64,000 nt of DNA from Diphasiastrum complanatum (Eukaryota; Streptophyta; Lycopodiopsida; Lycopodiales; Lycopodiaceae): assembly GCA_029204225.1 (NCBI GenBank), contig CM055113.1, forward strand, positions 22,023,605-22,087,604, given 5' to 3'. This document shows, in pieces, positions 33,477 through 44,603 of this stretch; positions within the stretch are counted from its first letter, which is position 1; each line of letters begins with the position of its first letter. The notes beneath the pieces were generated by a model. The model worked only from the letters and a program-made list of their open reading frames with translations, did not search any database and was not told the DNA's origin. The translations under genes were made by a program, and so were the position numbers.

Positions 33477-33478
33477 TG

Positions 33479-33491
33479 TGGTATCAGAGCC
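33479..33491 (+). promoter_or_regulatory. R element primer-binding site (tRNA-iMet type)
   Basis: TGGTATCAGAGCC two bases after the LTR end. Confidence 0.9.
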
Positions 33492-33562
33492 GACTGGCCG
33501 GTCAGCTATGTGGATCTCACGGAAATGGCCACGGTTTGGGGTTCATCAAGACAACTGTTGTG

Positions 33563-33955
33563 CAAGGTGCTGCCCACAGTGTAAGCACGGGTGCGTCCAC
33601 GATCGGGGTGGTCGACAGAACGGGGGACTTGATGAGTCAAGGTGCTGCCCTTGAGGTGTAAGCACGGTCAGTTCTCGCGGTTCGGGCCTGGCGCTGTCTG
33701 CACGTAGGACGGATGAGGCAAAGTGCTGCCTAGGGAGGTGAAAGCACGGTCTGTACCTTGTGGGGTGCGGGGCGACATATTCGAACTGTACGGGTTAACC
33801 ATTGATACAGAGATGCTGCTCGAATTCGGGTGTAAAGCACGGGTGGTTAGCTGCCGGTGCGGGATAGCTGCCGATCGTTTAGCTATAAGGGCTATCGACC
33901 AAAAAGTGGTGGGGCGTGACTGAGGCAATGTGCTGCTTAATGGTGAAAGCACGGA
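33563..33955 (+). repeat. Five-fold stem-loop array after the R element PBS
   Basis: The motif GTGCTGC...AGCACGG recurs five times. GTGCT arms are at 33567, 33642, 33723, 33813 (as ATGCT) and 33930. The partner AGCAC arms are at 33584, 33661, 33743, 33836 and 33948. Each pair can form a 5-bp stem around a 12-18-nt loop. Spacings are 75, 81, 90 and 117 bases. Loops often end in ggtgWaa. Position in the leader suits an RNA packaging or dimerisation signal, by inference only. Confidence 0.65.
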
Positions 33956-34228
33956 TAGTTGGAGGGGTGTCCTATGTGGGCTGATTCCGTGATCGATTTG
34001 CATGGGCGCGGCCAGGCAAAGGTCCGTTTGCAGGACCATCTCAAAGGGGGACCTTGCCTTTGTTACTTGTTAGTAAACCTGCCTGAGTGTCTTACTTGTA
34101 TGTATTCGTGGTGAGTCTTAGTACTCGTGCTTTGTCTGGTTTGCATGATTGCTTGTGATACAAGGAGCTGATGGCTCGAGAAGGAACCTTTTCTTTTGAA
34201 GGTTGATACCATCAAACAAAGAGGACTA

Positions 34229-34732
34229 CAGAATCTGTGGGGCAGATTTGCAGTTCAAGTACTCACACGTGAACGACAACGAAACGACTCAATGTTTGCA
34301 AAGGATGGATGGCTAGCCTGTTTCTTGGGTTAGTTTCATTTGCGACAACGCCCACCAGACGCAAGCAGGAAGTCAAAAGTTGGAAAGGGCCATTTCAGGG
34401 GAGATCTTCTATGGAGCAGTTGGTCTTCATTTTGGGACGGCCACCTTTGGAACTGAAACTCACTGAGCATGGGCGATATCCAGAATCTGTGCGGCGGATT
34501 TGCAGTTCAAGTACTCGCACGTGAACGACAACGAAATGACTCAATGTTTGCAAAGGATGGATGACTAGCCTGTTTCTTGGGTTAGTTTCATTTTGCGACA
34601 ACGCCCACCAGACGCAAGCAGGAAGTCAAAAGTTGGAAAGGGCCATTTCAGGGGAGATCTTCTATAGCAGTTGGTCTTCATTTTGGGACGGCCACCTTCG
34701 GAACTGAAACTCACTGAGCATGGGTGATATCC
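34229..34732 (+). repeat. 252-bp tandem duplication in the R element interior
   Basis: Two adjacent near-identical units start with cagaatctgtg at 34229 and 34481. Each contains gacaacgcccaccagacgc and ends near gggYgatatc. A few substitutions and small indels separate them. Confidence 0.85.
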
Positions 34733-36065
34733 AGTATCAGTTGGGTTTTTCCTCAAAGGGGAAAAGACTAGGATCCTCTTCAGAGATTGGCAACAAGTTG
34801 GATCGAGCCATAATCCTAGCAGATGGGAAGCAAAGTGTTGGAAAGGCTTTTGTCCGAAGAACTCTACTCTAAAGTCCGATCAGCTGATTTATTAAGTGGA
34901 GGGGAACTATCACACACACCTCTCTCTTGGGGCAAATTTTGAATTAAAGTTGATCAAAATGGGGGCAAATTCAAGGTGACCTAGCCATACTCACACGAGG
35001 AGACTGGCGAACTTTGGACCTAATAAGTTGACAAGTTTTTGTTGTGGAAAGGAAAGTTTGTTATAGGCTTTCTCTGGACCAGCAATGATGAGGAAACATA
35101 TGAGTACGCTGGCTTGTGTTACGTGTAAGGCAGCTGATCAATGAAGGAACTGTGAAAGTTGAGTCTTGCATGAAAGGCTTGGTATTTCAAACGGACGTAA
35201 GGGACAGTTCGCGTTGAGATCGGATTAGTGCAAACTCTGGGTGCATGTTTCTGATTCAAAGAGAGCTACTTGAAGCCAAGCTCGATGTACACTTCTTGTT
35301 TTGACTGTGAGGCAACTGACCGGTGATGGATTTGTGAAAGTCAAGTCTTGCGCGACGGACATGGTGCTTCAAACAAACGCGAAGAGATAGTTCGGATGCG
35401 GATCAAACTGGTGCGATCCTTTGGCTTTCCACGAGGTCAATGGTTACATTTGGGCTGATTCAAAGAGCTTCTTCAAGCTAAGTGAGAGGTGCATTGCGGA
35501 GTACTCAATCTTTGCCTACCTTAAAGAGCCAAGATGGAAAAGTATCAAGATCAGGCTGGGACAAGGAGAGAAATCAAGGTGCAGAAGCAACAAGGCACGA
35601 AGTGGACCATAAAGTGTGCAATCAAACGATAAATCCTTCGGCTCAGGGAGCCTTGATACTTGTGCGGAACTGAACAAATCTGGAGCTCAGGGAGCTCAAC
35701 ACAAAGTGCATCAAGGACAAATCAGGAGCTCAAAGGAGTTCCAAAGTCGAAAGTCAGAAGCGACAAGGGCGAACATTTCAAAGAAAGGCCTCTGTCACCA
35801 GTTAATAAGGTTCTCGGGTTTTACGAAAGCGATATCAAATCTACGCTTTTCCCAGACAAAGATATATTTTCAAGTTATGTAATTTTTCAGTACAAAGAGC
35901 TGAGCCTCCGACTTGTGGTGTGCCAGCTTCAATGTTAATAAAAAGTGGCCAGTAAATTGAGTACTGTGCCAAGTAGCTTAAATGTATAGTTATTTTAATT
36001 GGGAGACACCTTTACTTTAATCTGACATCTGATGAGGACATCAGATTTTATAAAGGTGGGGTGGA
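34733..36065 (+). other. R element interior, right part (non-coding)
   Basis: 1.3 kb up to the 3' LTR. Two passages (~35100-35230 and 35280-35400) share diverged strings such as gtgaaagt-gagtcttgc and caaacg, suggesting an old internal duplication. No coding motif. Confidence 0.5.
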
Positions 36066-37312
36066 TGTTGTAAAGCTACCTTTACAAGCTTTACTTCCGG
36101 CGCCATCGGCGCCAGCTATGTCCCCGACGCCAGCAGCGCCCCTGCTGCTCCCGGCGCCAACGGCGCCGGCGCCGCTCCCGGCGCCACTGTGACCAGAATC
36201 CAGCTGGCGCCAAGTTCCTATGGCTGAAAATCTTTGATCGGTTCTAGCGAAGTCCAGAGAGCTCAGATCGATGTGCAATCACCTCACACGATCTAGGCAT
36301 GATTAAAGGAAACCTGGGGATCAATAAAATCTAGAGAGAGAAAATGACTTTCTAGAAAGAGAAAATCCTAGAGAGAGAAAAAACGTGCTTTACCAGCTTG
36401 GGTAGAGTGCTTGTTATGAGGGGGGGGTGCCGAATCACACCAATACTATAGGGGAGTGCGGGTTGCGACTCAGGGCGAGCTCCAACCAAGTCTCAGTCTC
36501 CCTTGCTGGAATGTTGTCATGGCTCTCGCCTTGGCATGCTAGCGCCCCGGAGACTAGGGTCGGTCACACACTTGAAATGTAACCTTCTCAGATTTATCAA
36601 TAAAGTGGGATTTTTCTCAAACTGACTCTGATTACCTTCTGGGTTTCAGTGTTCGGTAAAAGCGCCAGTTGTAAGGCCGCTTTCAAAATTTTTAACTTGG
36701 CACATAGCTGAGGGTCGTATCCCGGGACGCCAGCGGTATGCCGTCGGGACCATTCGGTCCGTGGCGCCAGCGGTATGCTGTCGGGACCATTTGGTCCAGG
36801 AACTGGTTGTTTCCATATCTGTCGCGGCTTGTGGTTCTGAGTGTGCCTTGCATGAACGTGAATGGGTTAAGCTCTTGGGGAACGGGCTCTAACCTGTCGG
36901 CTGAGTTGGATGGCTTGCTTGGGTGGATGTTACCTGTTTATGGCTGTCCAGTCTGGCGAGGTGCCAGGTTGGCTTCCAGCGCTCGTGACGAAGCTTTCAG
37001 TTGGTTAAGTCTGATGTAAGTCAGACCGCTTGCTTGGAATGGATGTTACTCGTTTGTAACGAAGCTTCAAGTTGGTTAAGTTTGATGTATGTCGGGCGGC
37101 TTGCTTGGAGGGAAGTCACCCACATCGGGACCCACGATCTGGCATGGCGCCGGGTTGGATCTCAATGTTGGTCCTCGGAACTTCAAGTTGGTTAAGTCTG
37201 ATCGTTGTTGGCGAGTTGGCTGCTTGTATGTCAAGTGGGTTCGGATGGCAAGAGTTGAAGGCTGGGAAGCTAAGTCGTGGTTCCCGGCTCCCTTTGGGAT
37301 GCCTGCGCTACA
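36066..37312 (+). repeat. R element 3' LTR
   Basis: Partner of 32227-33476 with all the same subrepeats, followed by the tcgtg target copy. Confidence 0.92.
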
Positions 37313-37317
37313 TCGTG

Positions 37318-38508
37318 GGTGAGTTATTCATCACGATAGTGGATCTAGTTTGCATTTGTTTTGGCTTGGACGCTATGGTGGATACAATGTTGGTGAGATA
37401 GGCTCCTTGGTGGGAGGCCTATGTACTGGTCAAATCAGAGTTGGCAACGTCAAGCATGGAAAGTTGAACCTACATGGGATGCAGGACAGACAGATCATCA
37501 TCAGTATCTCTGGGAGGTGGGCGATCTACTCAGGTATAGCCTATGGTGAGGTTTGTGTACATTCATTCATTGAGTCCTTGGTAGACTCTTGTGCTTGGAG
37601 CATGGGGAATGGATGGGAATCAGCTTTTAGGGCTTATTGGACAGGATGTCAGGGCAAAGCGGCTTGAAGCATAGTTTTGTTTGGGAGATACATCAAAGAT
37701 GAGGCTTGGAGCACTCATTGGTTCGAGATGGTTGATCTTGGATGATGTATGAGGACATCTATGTGATATGCTTGGACGTGAGGGCATCTTGGTTACAGGT
37801 GCAGGCCATGGTTGAGGACCTGATTTGGTGACTAGTGGTGTAGCAGCGGATCTACAGGTGGCACAGGTGTTGGTACGACATGATACTACTTATGGACAGG
37901 CCTTGGTCATGTATTTGACGCTTTATCATTCATGTTGGTTTGCATGAGTGTGTGTGGGCTTGCATGTTGCATTGTCACGAGAGTCTAGATCTAAGTCGAA
38001 GTTGTATGTGGTTGTGCATTTGCTACAGTAAAACAGAGTAGTCATTTTATGCTCATTGACTTGTCATTATCTACTACCTGTCTATCTGGTGAGGGTGCAA
38101 TCTTATGGTGGTAGTAAGATTTCCTCAAGTTGAGCCTCAGTCGCTCATCTATGTCAGCTTTACAAGTTTGTGCTTGTAAGTGTTAGATAGAATGTCAGCC
38201 TAGCTAGATGGAGGATGTAGATCTCATGGTGGTAGTGGGATTTCCTCAGTTTGAGCCATGTCGCTCATGTGGCCCACTTGTGTTCAAGTCGGATTGGGGA
38301 CGAGTCAGTCGGTCGAGAGTGTGGTAGACTCTCTGTATGAGCATTGTGGTCGCATGATACTTTGTGAGTCAAACCTAGTAGTTTGTTGGTGTGCTTGAGT
38401 GGGAGTCAAGTACAGAGTAGCAGGACATGCATAACATCTTTTGGACACTCTAGACATTGTTACAGATTATTGTTTTTCACTCTTATCACATTTGAGCTTA
38501 GGAGAGAG
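37318..38508 (+). other. L3 internal region, right part
   Basis: 1.2 kb of non-coding L3 interior ending in a purine tract. The block ctYatggtggtagtRRgatttcctca occurs twice (~38103 and ~38223), a short tandem echo. Confidence 0.5.
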
Positions 38509-38946
38509 AGTTAGAAATCAGAGTTAATCTGATATACATTTTATGTAAGCTCTAAATGTGATGATGTAATTATTGTACAATTTATTTGGTTTATTGTATA
38601 TGGTTGTGATCGGGACGTGACCCATTAGGATATATTGATCGGGCACTGATCCCGTAGACGGCTACTTGGGTTAGCCGGGTAGTCACACGTAGGAAAAAGT
38701 TAGCTTGTACAATGATTTTGAGTTCATTATGCTATACTCAGGGGCATGTCTTGGGTTTGTCAGTATATGTGGCCATATTGGGCCTAACTCTAGTTTGACA
38801 GGTGGTAGGCCAGTTTAGTGACACCTGGTAAGCCCATGCAAAGTTGGGGCTTTGCTATATGTATAGTGTTTCTTCATAATAGACTTAACTTTTGTTCTTG
38901 AGAGCTTGTGAGGAGTGGCTATGGTGATTGTGTGATGTGATCTGCA
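38509..38946 (+). repeat. L3 3' LTR, 3'-truncated
   Basis: Starts AGTTAGAAATCAG after the purine tract and follows 26705-27145 closely. Homology fades after ctgcat at ~38946. 38947-39154 beyond it is unassigned. Confidence 0.8.
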
Positions 38947-39172
38947 TTAGGTGCACTAATAAAAGGAGGGAGGCCTATTGGAGGCCATAGAAACAAGAGA
39001 CCAAGGACAAGCAGAATCTGCAAACTATGAAAAGGGCAAAACTATTGCGAACTCAGAAGGAAACATAACACGAGACAACAACAGATGCAAAAGCAGAGAC
39101 AGGCTGCAAGAAGTGTTAAAAAACACTGCTGGAGCAGGAGAGAATAAACCAATGCTAAAAGCCACTACTATG

Positions 39173-39256
39173 CTTCTTGGTTTCCAAGGGGAGGCTCGAA
39201 CTTGAGACCAAAGAAGCTTTGGATGTCAAGATAACCAATTGAGCCAACACCCTTGG
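39173..39256 (-). mobile_element. tRNA-derived mini-insertion (SINE-like)
   Basis: 84 bases flanked by an 18-bp direct repeat differing at one base (39155-39172 and 39257-39274, ctaaaagccaYtactatg). The minus strand has pol III boxes: A-box-like TGGCTCAATTGG and B-box-like AGTTCGAGCC, ~40 nt apart. Terminal 7-mers CCAAGGG and CCCTTGG pair over 73 nt, tRNA length. T-arm pairing is poor, so it is not a working tRNA. The long target duplication fits LINE-mediated retroposition. Confidence 0.6.
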
Positions 39257-39274
39257 CTAAAAGCCATTACTATG

Positions 39275-39640
39275 GAAGGGGAGAAGCCACAATGTGTTAA
39301 AAAACACAGGCTGAAGGAGGCTGCAATAGAGGGCTTGCAATCAAACTAAGCCATACAAGGCTGAGAGAGCCTCACCAAAGCCGCAAAGATGGCTAGAAGG
39401 ACAAAAGACGGTAGTTGAAAGAGAAGAAACAACACGAGTCCCTCTCAAAGCAGAAAATGTATTCCAGCACGACACTTCAACAGCATACAGTCTCTGCCAG
39501 ATCCGCCATCACCAGTTCCGCTATCGCCCGCTCTACCAAGGTTTTGAATGATAGCCTTTAGGTCATTCACACAAAACTGATTTGTTAAAGGAACTAGTAT
39601 AGCAGTTAATAGACCTATAGCTCGAAACCAGCTTTCTATG
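39275..39640. other. Unassigned
   Basis: No coding or repeat structure seen. Confidence 0.4.
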
Positions 39641-39799
39641 AAAGCGTTTGTTTTATGAATTCCTAAATCTTAAAACATTGCAGCCCCCATATTTATATGA
39701 AATAACATTTATCCAGGTTAGATTGTTGTGTAAAATCCTTGGGAGTAACAAAATAAACTACCTAATAGATAGGATTAACATATATAAAGGTAACATTTA

Positions 39800-40160
39800 C
39801 CCAAGGTTGAATGTACCTTGGTGTCGATTGTTTCTCTACCAACCTCAATCTCAAATGGGACAAAGTTGACTCTTCTACTTCATGGGCTATAAGGTCCAAA
39901 CTTATCCAAAGCATATTAGTTGGGAAATAGGTCCTTTGCCTATCAAACTAGTACTACCTCCCTCTTCTTAAGAGCCAAGCACGCCTATCTTCGAGATGGT
40001 CTATGTCCCATTTACAACATGGAAGAAGAAAACACCACACTTCTTTTTTTCACCTATAATTCTACAATATGGCATCAAATTTAGACCTTCCTTCAACAAC
40101 AAATCTAGCTTCCTACCTCGTCAACAAATGCGATTCTTCTTGGAAATGGCTTTAACTTCT
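39800..40160 (+). pseudogene. L1-type LINE remnant: zinc-binding C-terminal region
   Basis: A frame reading RAKHAYLRDGLCPIYNMEEE, then TTLLFFTYNSTIWHQI (39970-40080), matches the zf-RVT region that follows RT in plant L1 LINEs (...CPLC...E...HLFF.C....W). The second Cys and the usual His are replaced, and stops occur upstream, so it is a fossil. 39648-39869 may be more of the same ORF but lacks clear motifs. Confidence 0.6.
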
Positions 40161-41040
40161 TAGACAGCTCATACTTTCTATGGAATATTTGTAGGATAGA
40201 AACTTTAAGATAGTTTTGTCTTGCATGATTTTGTTATTTAGATTTACTCATATCCTTCCAAAAAGATGTGCAAGCAGTCACTTAAATACATTAAATTTGA
40301 ATGTGTTACCAAAGTGTAGTCTTACAAGGATTCCTTGTATTATTATAAACTTTCTTTCAAACTTGTGGTCCCTAGTAAAAAATCATTTGAAAGGCTAACT
40401 TTGGATTGGATTCTACACCAAATTATGTTAAAGATTTACATATATGAGTGGGTTGTAAGAACCAAAATGCAATAAGACATCATTAGAGGTTGTAAAGTGA
40501 ATTATGCTCTTTCAAAAAATGCTAGAGAATTTGTATTTCACAATGGGACAAAAAGTTAGTTATAATGAAAACTTTCATTTTCACTATAAAGAAAACTTTT
40601 CCTTTCTATGGATGTTGATTGATTTATCAACATCATACAATAATGTCATTCAAACACGCGATTACCAAGATGTGGCTTTAGAGTATATTTTGATGGTTTA
40701 ACTTTTGGATTCAAAATTCTAGAAAGTGAGACATTGCTAATATCCAAGTAACAGAGTTAAAAACCAAGACAAAAGAAATACAACTCTTGAGGATAGATTC
40801 AACATTTTGCATTAGGAAACCTATGAATCACATATCTATCACACCTACCACATTCCCTAATGTTACCACAAATGACTACTTGACATCATAGAGCCTTGTA
40901 GGTGGAATTTTTTTTTTTTCAAAATGATGACAGATAGATTGTGCAGAGAGAAAAATATATATCCAAAATTTTGAAATTTTGTGATACTAAACAAGTTAGA
41001 TTTAGACACATGGTGTCACATGAACAAAATTATGAAAGAA
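40161..41040 (+). other. Unassigned AT-rich DNA up to the element A breakpoint
   Basis: Possible further LINE tail at 40161-40400. Nothing else recognised. The join to element A is at ~41037-41041. Confidence 0.4.
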
Positions 41041-42323
41041 ATGGTAACTATTCGTTCTATGATTGCAATTTCTATATGGTTGGAAAATCCAGCAAATGGA
41101 CGCCAAATCTGCTTTTCTTAATGGAGTATTGGATGAAGAGGTATATTTAGAGCACGCTCAAGGGTTTGTTGAGCCAGAAAGAGATCATTTGGTTTGTAAA
41201 CTCAACAAAGCCATATGGATTGAAGCAAGCACCATGAGCATGGTACTCTTGCATTGATGAGCACTTCAAGCGAAGGGGAATGGTAAAGAGTGATGATGAT
41301 CCTAATCTTTACATTCTAAGGCAAGATTCAGATATAGTGTTCATTGTGTTGTACGTGGATGATTTGATTATTATAGAAAGTAATGAGAGGTTAATTAATG
41401 AAATCAAATCAAATCTTTCCAATGCTTTTGACATGAGTGATCTAGGATTAATGCACTACTGTCTTGGCATTGAAGTATGGCAAAAAGAAGACATGGTCTT
41501 TCTTACACAAAGCAAATATGCACGAGATTTGCTTTATAAGTTCAATATGCAGGATTGTAAGCCCTTGAGTACACCTATGGATGCCAACATGAAGCTTACT
41601 GCATATAATGAATCTGAGAAAGTGGAAGCTTATTTGTATAGACAGCTGGTGGGTAGTTTGATTTATTTGACACACACACGACCTAATATTTCTTATGTTG
41701 TTGGTGTTATTCGTCAATTTATGCAAGATCCTAGTCAAGCACATTGGAAGTCTGCTAAATGTATTCTCAGATACATTCGAGGGACATTGAATTCTGGTTT
41801 GAAGTATAATCAGCCTGAAGCGCCAATGTTGGTAGGTTATACAGATGCCGATTGGGCAGGGAATATTGATGACAGAAGATCTACCAGTGGTCATACATTC
41901 AGTTATGGTGGTACAGCTGCAATTTTATGGAGCAGCAAAAGGCAACCTACAGTAGCTTTATCATCAACGGAAGCTGAATATCGAGCACTCAGCAATGCTA
42001 CACAAGAAGCGGTATGGTTACAAAGATTGCTTGTGGATTTAGGTCAGCCACATGTGGATGCTACTACTATATCTTGCGACAATCAAAGTTGCATTCACCT
42101 TGCCAAAAATCTAGTTTTACATGCTCAAACCAAGCACATCGAAATACACTATCATTTTATTCAAGAGAAAATTCTTGATGGAGCCATTGTTCTTGTTTTT
42201 TGTAAATCCGAAGATCAAATGGCAGATATTTTTACTAAGTCATTAGGTAGATATAAATTTGAGAGGTTTCGTACTCTATTAGGAATAGAAGAATGTAATT
42301 TTATCATTGAGGGAGAGTGTTAG
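41041..42323 (+). pseudogene. Element A reverse transcriptase (from mid-fingers) and RNase H
   Basis: 41041-41279 is frame-broken RT: IQQMDAKSAFLNGVLDEEVY, then a shifted YGLKQAP-type block. From 41280 a 347-codon frame is intact, with DDDPNLYILRQD, the active site YVDDLIIIES, LMHYCLGIEVW, RPNISYVVGVIRQFM, and RNase H with DADWAGNIDDRRST, VALSSTEAEYRALSN and QMADIFTKSLG. The stop at 42321-42323 lies inside the LTR start, as is usual for copia. Confidence 0.9.
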
Positions 42324-42584
42324 AAATCAATGATAAACTTCATTGTTACTGTTTACGATATACATTAATGTTGACAACTGTTACCAGTTGTAATTAGCCG
42401 TAGGCTAGTCTATTAGTCTATTCGTAGGTTTTCTCTCTCTCTATCAGGATTCAGGGTTTTTATGTACATTTTATATTCAGTATGAAGCTAGTGTGATAGA
42501 GTGATATTGCGTGTTCGTCTTCCGACTCCTTATGTGGTGATTGCTTATGGTGAATGCTTGATGTTGCATTTCTAATTGTTGACA
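42318..42584 (+). repeat. Element A 3' LTR
   Basis: TGTTAGAAATC...ATTGTTGACA. It aligns along its length with the minus-strand LTR at 62738-62989, apart from substitutions and an insertion of ~13 bases near 42450. Confidence 0.9.
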
Positions 42585-42589
42585 TGACC

Positions 42590-44280
42590 AAATCCAAGTG
42601 GGCCATTACTCTTCTTCTTAGATTGTTCAATTATGAATGCTTGATTCCAAAACTAGCTTTTAAAGTGCATAACAGATGGTTAACTGAGTCTTTAACCCAG
42701 TAACACTTGGAGACAACTCCTTAATTTGTCGGAAAAGGGAAGGGGAGGGGGGGGGGGGGGGGGGGGGGGCTAACCGCCTTTCTAATAAATAAATAACAAA
42801 GAAGTCTAATTAACTTTTTCTCTCTCAAGAATCCCATGCGAAATTGCCCCCCCTCATTGATGTGTTGCAAAGAAGAGCACTTGGGGACCCGACTCGAGGA
42901 TAATGAAAAAAATAGGTTATTGAAGAATGGGCCAATTGGTACTTATTTGGTTAGCCATGAAGGAAAGTCTACATTTTTTCAACTCAATGGAACAATAAAG
43001 CTCATTAGGTGGCTCAAATTGGCACTTTCTTTTTGGTATTGTTGTTGATAAGTACTCTTTGGTGGGCCTTGTTGGTGCTCGTAATGCCAAGTGCTCACCT
43101 TTTTTTTGTATTTTCCACATAAATGTAGAACCAGAATCTTTTGTGAGCCTAACATCCCATAAAAAGTTGACACATAGAACATAAATTTCTGACCAAATTT
43201 GCATGAAGACACCCATCATTTTTTTGGGCCCAATGGTAGCTAACAAAGCTGGCATCATTGTGTACAATATGTACCTTGAACATCATATTTTAAGGCCAAG
43301 CCAAGAAGAAACAAAAGGCTCTAAACTCCACTTGCATAACAAGTGCGATCTGAGTAGACGCCTACATGCCACATAAGACATAAAAGCAGTGTTTGCTCCA
43401 CAATCGTTTGAGGTGAATAAGAGTTGTTACAACATCGACAAAGTCACGAATTAGAATTCCAATTGCTACGATGTTAATATTTGGAGCCTTAAGCCTAACT
43501 AGGGATGTATATATTCTATAGAATGATGCTAGTGTATATTGATGTACAATTGTTGAAATAATAATAATAAAATGTATTCCTAATATCAAAACCTTCTATA
43601 GTCCTAAAGAAAATGAATTTTGGGAAGTCAACATCCTTCAAGCTTGCACAAAGGAAGCAAAAGTCTTCCTTCACTTGGAGACTTTTGTATATTGGACATC
43701 CAATCAATACTTGCATGTTGTTGGCAAAGTTGGAAAAAATTTACTTCATTTTGGAGAGTTTGATCAAAGAGCACCTCTTGACACTCACCTTTGGTGATAA
43801 AGTAGTTCCTCAGTCAAAGGTCAAAAATTGAAAATATTGTGTTAAGAATGATTTGGTTGCAAGACTTGGAATTTGTATACTTTTCTTTCCATATGAAAAG
43901 CTTTTTCTTGTCAAACTATTTTTCAATTCATAATCTTCTTGCTTGTATTCATCTAATAGATGCAAAACAAATTCTTTCTTCAAGGTCTTTCTATTCCAAA
44001 GTAAACTCGGTGATAATCTCTCACTATATGTATGCCCTATCTCAATTGAGGATTGCTCGTAGTTGAAAGCTCCTCATGTGTTGCATCTTCCAATTTTTTC
44101 ATCTAGTCATAAAAGTTTGATATAGAATTTTATCCAACTTAGGGCAAGTTATTACTAGTGCATCTTTATTTCGCATGAATGGCCTACATTCTTTAGGAGC
44201 TCCCAAAACCAATGATATACTAATCTCAAATTTGAAGATAAGATCACATCCAACAAATCAACTGTTCAGTAGTGATAACC
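42590..44280. other. Mostly unassigned; includes a 23-base G run
   Basis: 42747-42769 is 23 consecutive G preceded by G-rich DNA, a strong candidate for quadruplex formation or polymerase slippage. The minus strand of ~43500-44280 lies downstream of the PBS at 44281 and may be leader or internal DNA of that element, but no gag motif is clear. Confidence 0.45.
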
Positions 44281-44603
44281 TGGCTCTAATACCATGTGGC
44301 AAATGGGTTTAGTTCATCACGAACGGATTTGTTTTTTTTTTTTTAATTTTCTTATGCGGAAGCTTGCAGGACCCTAGACACGCGACTACAGATCACAGAA
44401 CGGATATCATTCTAGCAATCAAGATAGCGGAAGACAAGGAGATACACAAGATAGAGCAACTGTATTATCAGTTTAATTTTTCAGAGCGAGATGGTCAGTG
44501 TCTCGCTCATTGGTGGCCTGACGCTCTGCTCTTTCGTTGTGTTCTGCTCATTTGCAGACTTTCATGCATAACTATTTCGTGTCTATTATTTCTCTTCTAC
44601 ATC
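44281..44603 (-). repeat. 5' LTR and primer-binding site of a truncated element
   Basis: Minus strand reads TGGTATTAGAGCCA at 44294-44281 (iMet-type PBS with one change), right after an LTR-like end CCACA. The LTR would run from 44603 (minus-strand start TGTAGAAGAGAAATAATAG) to 44295. No partner LTR exists in the window, so the outer end is provisional. A T12 run is at ~44331. Confidence 0.5.

Larger units (their letters stand above)
32227..37312 (+). mobile_element. Complete R element: pol-less LTR retrotransposon, young
   Basis: LTRs 32227-33476 and 36066-37312, PBS at 33479-33491, purine tract AAAGGTGGGGTGGA before the 3' LTR, and perfect 5-bp target duplication tcgtg (32222-32226 and 37313-37317). 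The 2.6-kb interior has no gag-pol motif. By eye the LTRs differ at about a dozen positions in ~1,250, near 1%, the lowest divergence of any pair here, so this is a recent insertion. All steps needed for cis mobilisation are present, so an autonomous partner is expected elsewhere. Confidence 0.93.
26705..38946 (+). mobile_element. Element L3: pol-less LTR element (LARD type) hosting R insertions
   Basis: Related LTRs at 26705-27181 and 38509-38946 flank ~5 kb of own internal DNA (27182-29754, 30973-32226, 37318-38508) interrupted by a solo R LTR and a full R element. A PBS (TGGTATCAGAGCTACA) abuts the 5' LTR and a purine tract (TTAGGAGAGAG) abuts the 3' LTR. I find no gag, protease, RT or integrase motif. 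The 5' LTR interrupts R1. The last ~35 bases of the 3' LTR and the right target copy are missing. Confidence 0.8.
41041..42584 (+). mobile_element. Copia element A, 3' half
   Basis: Starts abruptly inside RT at MVTIRSMIAI and runs through RT, RNase H and a purine tract (GAGGGAGAG) to a 267-bp LTR (42318-42584). The flank 42585-42589 is tgacc, identical to the target duplication outside the 5' LTR of the other half (59029-62989). No 5' LTR, gag, protease or integrase is present on this side. Confidence 0.88.

Noticed and set aside
29740-36278. Gly/Ala/Ser-rich minus frames starting MHIDLSSLDFARTDQ, and plus frames starting MPSG-FGPWRQ, recurring in each R copy
   Set aside because: They lie inside R LTRs, track the GGCGCC block and other LTR subrepeats, and have no domain or separate start signals.
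29755-37312. R copies as a tandem satellite or segmental duplication
   Set aside because: Each insertion has its own different perfect 5-bp duplication (cattg, tcgtg), and one pair has PBS and purine tract, so they are LTRs.
39184-39256. Functional tRNA gene
   Set aside because: T-arm pairing is poor, there is no clear anticodon arm, and it is flanked by a retroposition-type duplication.
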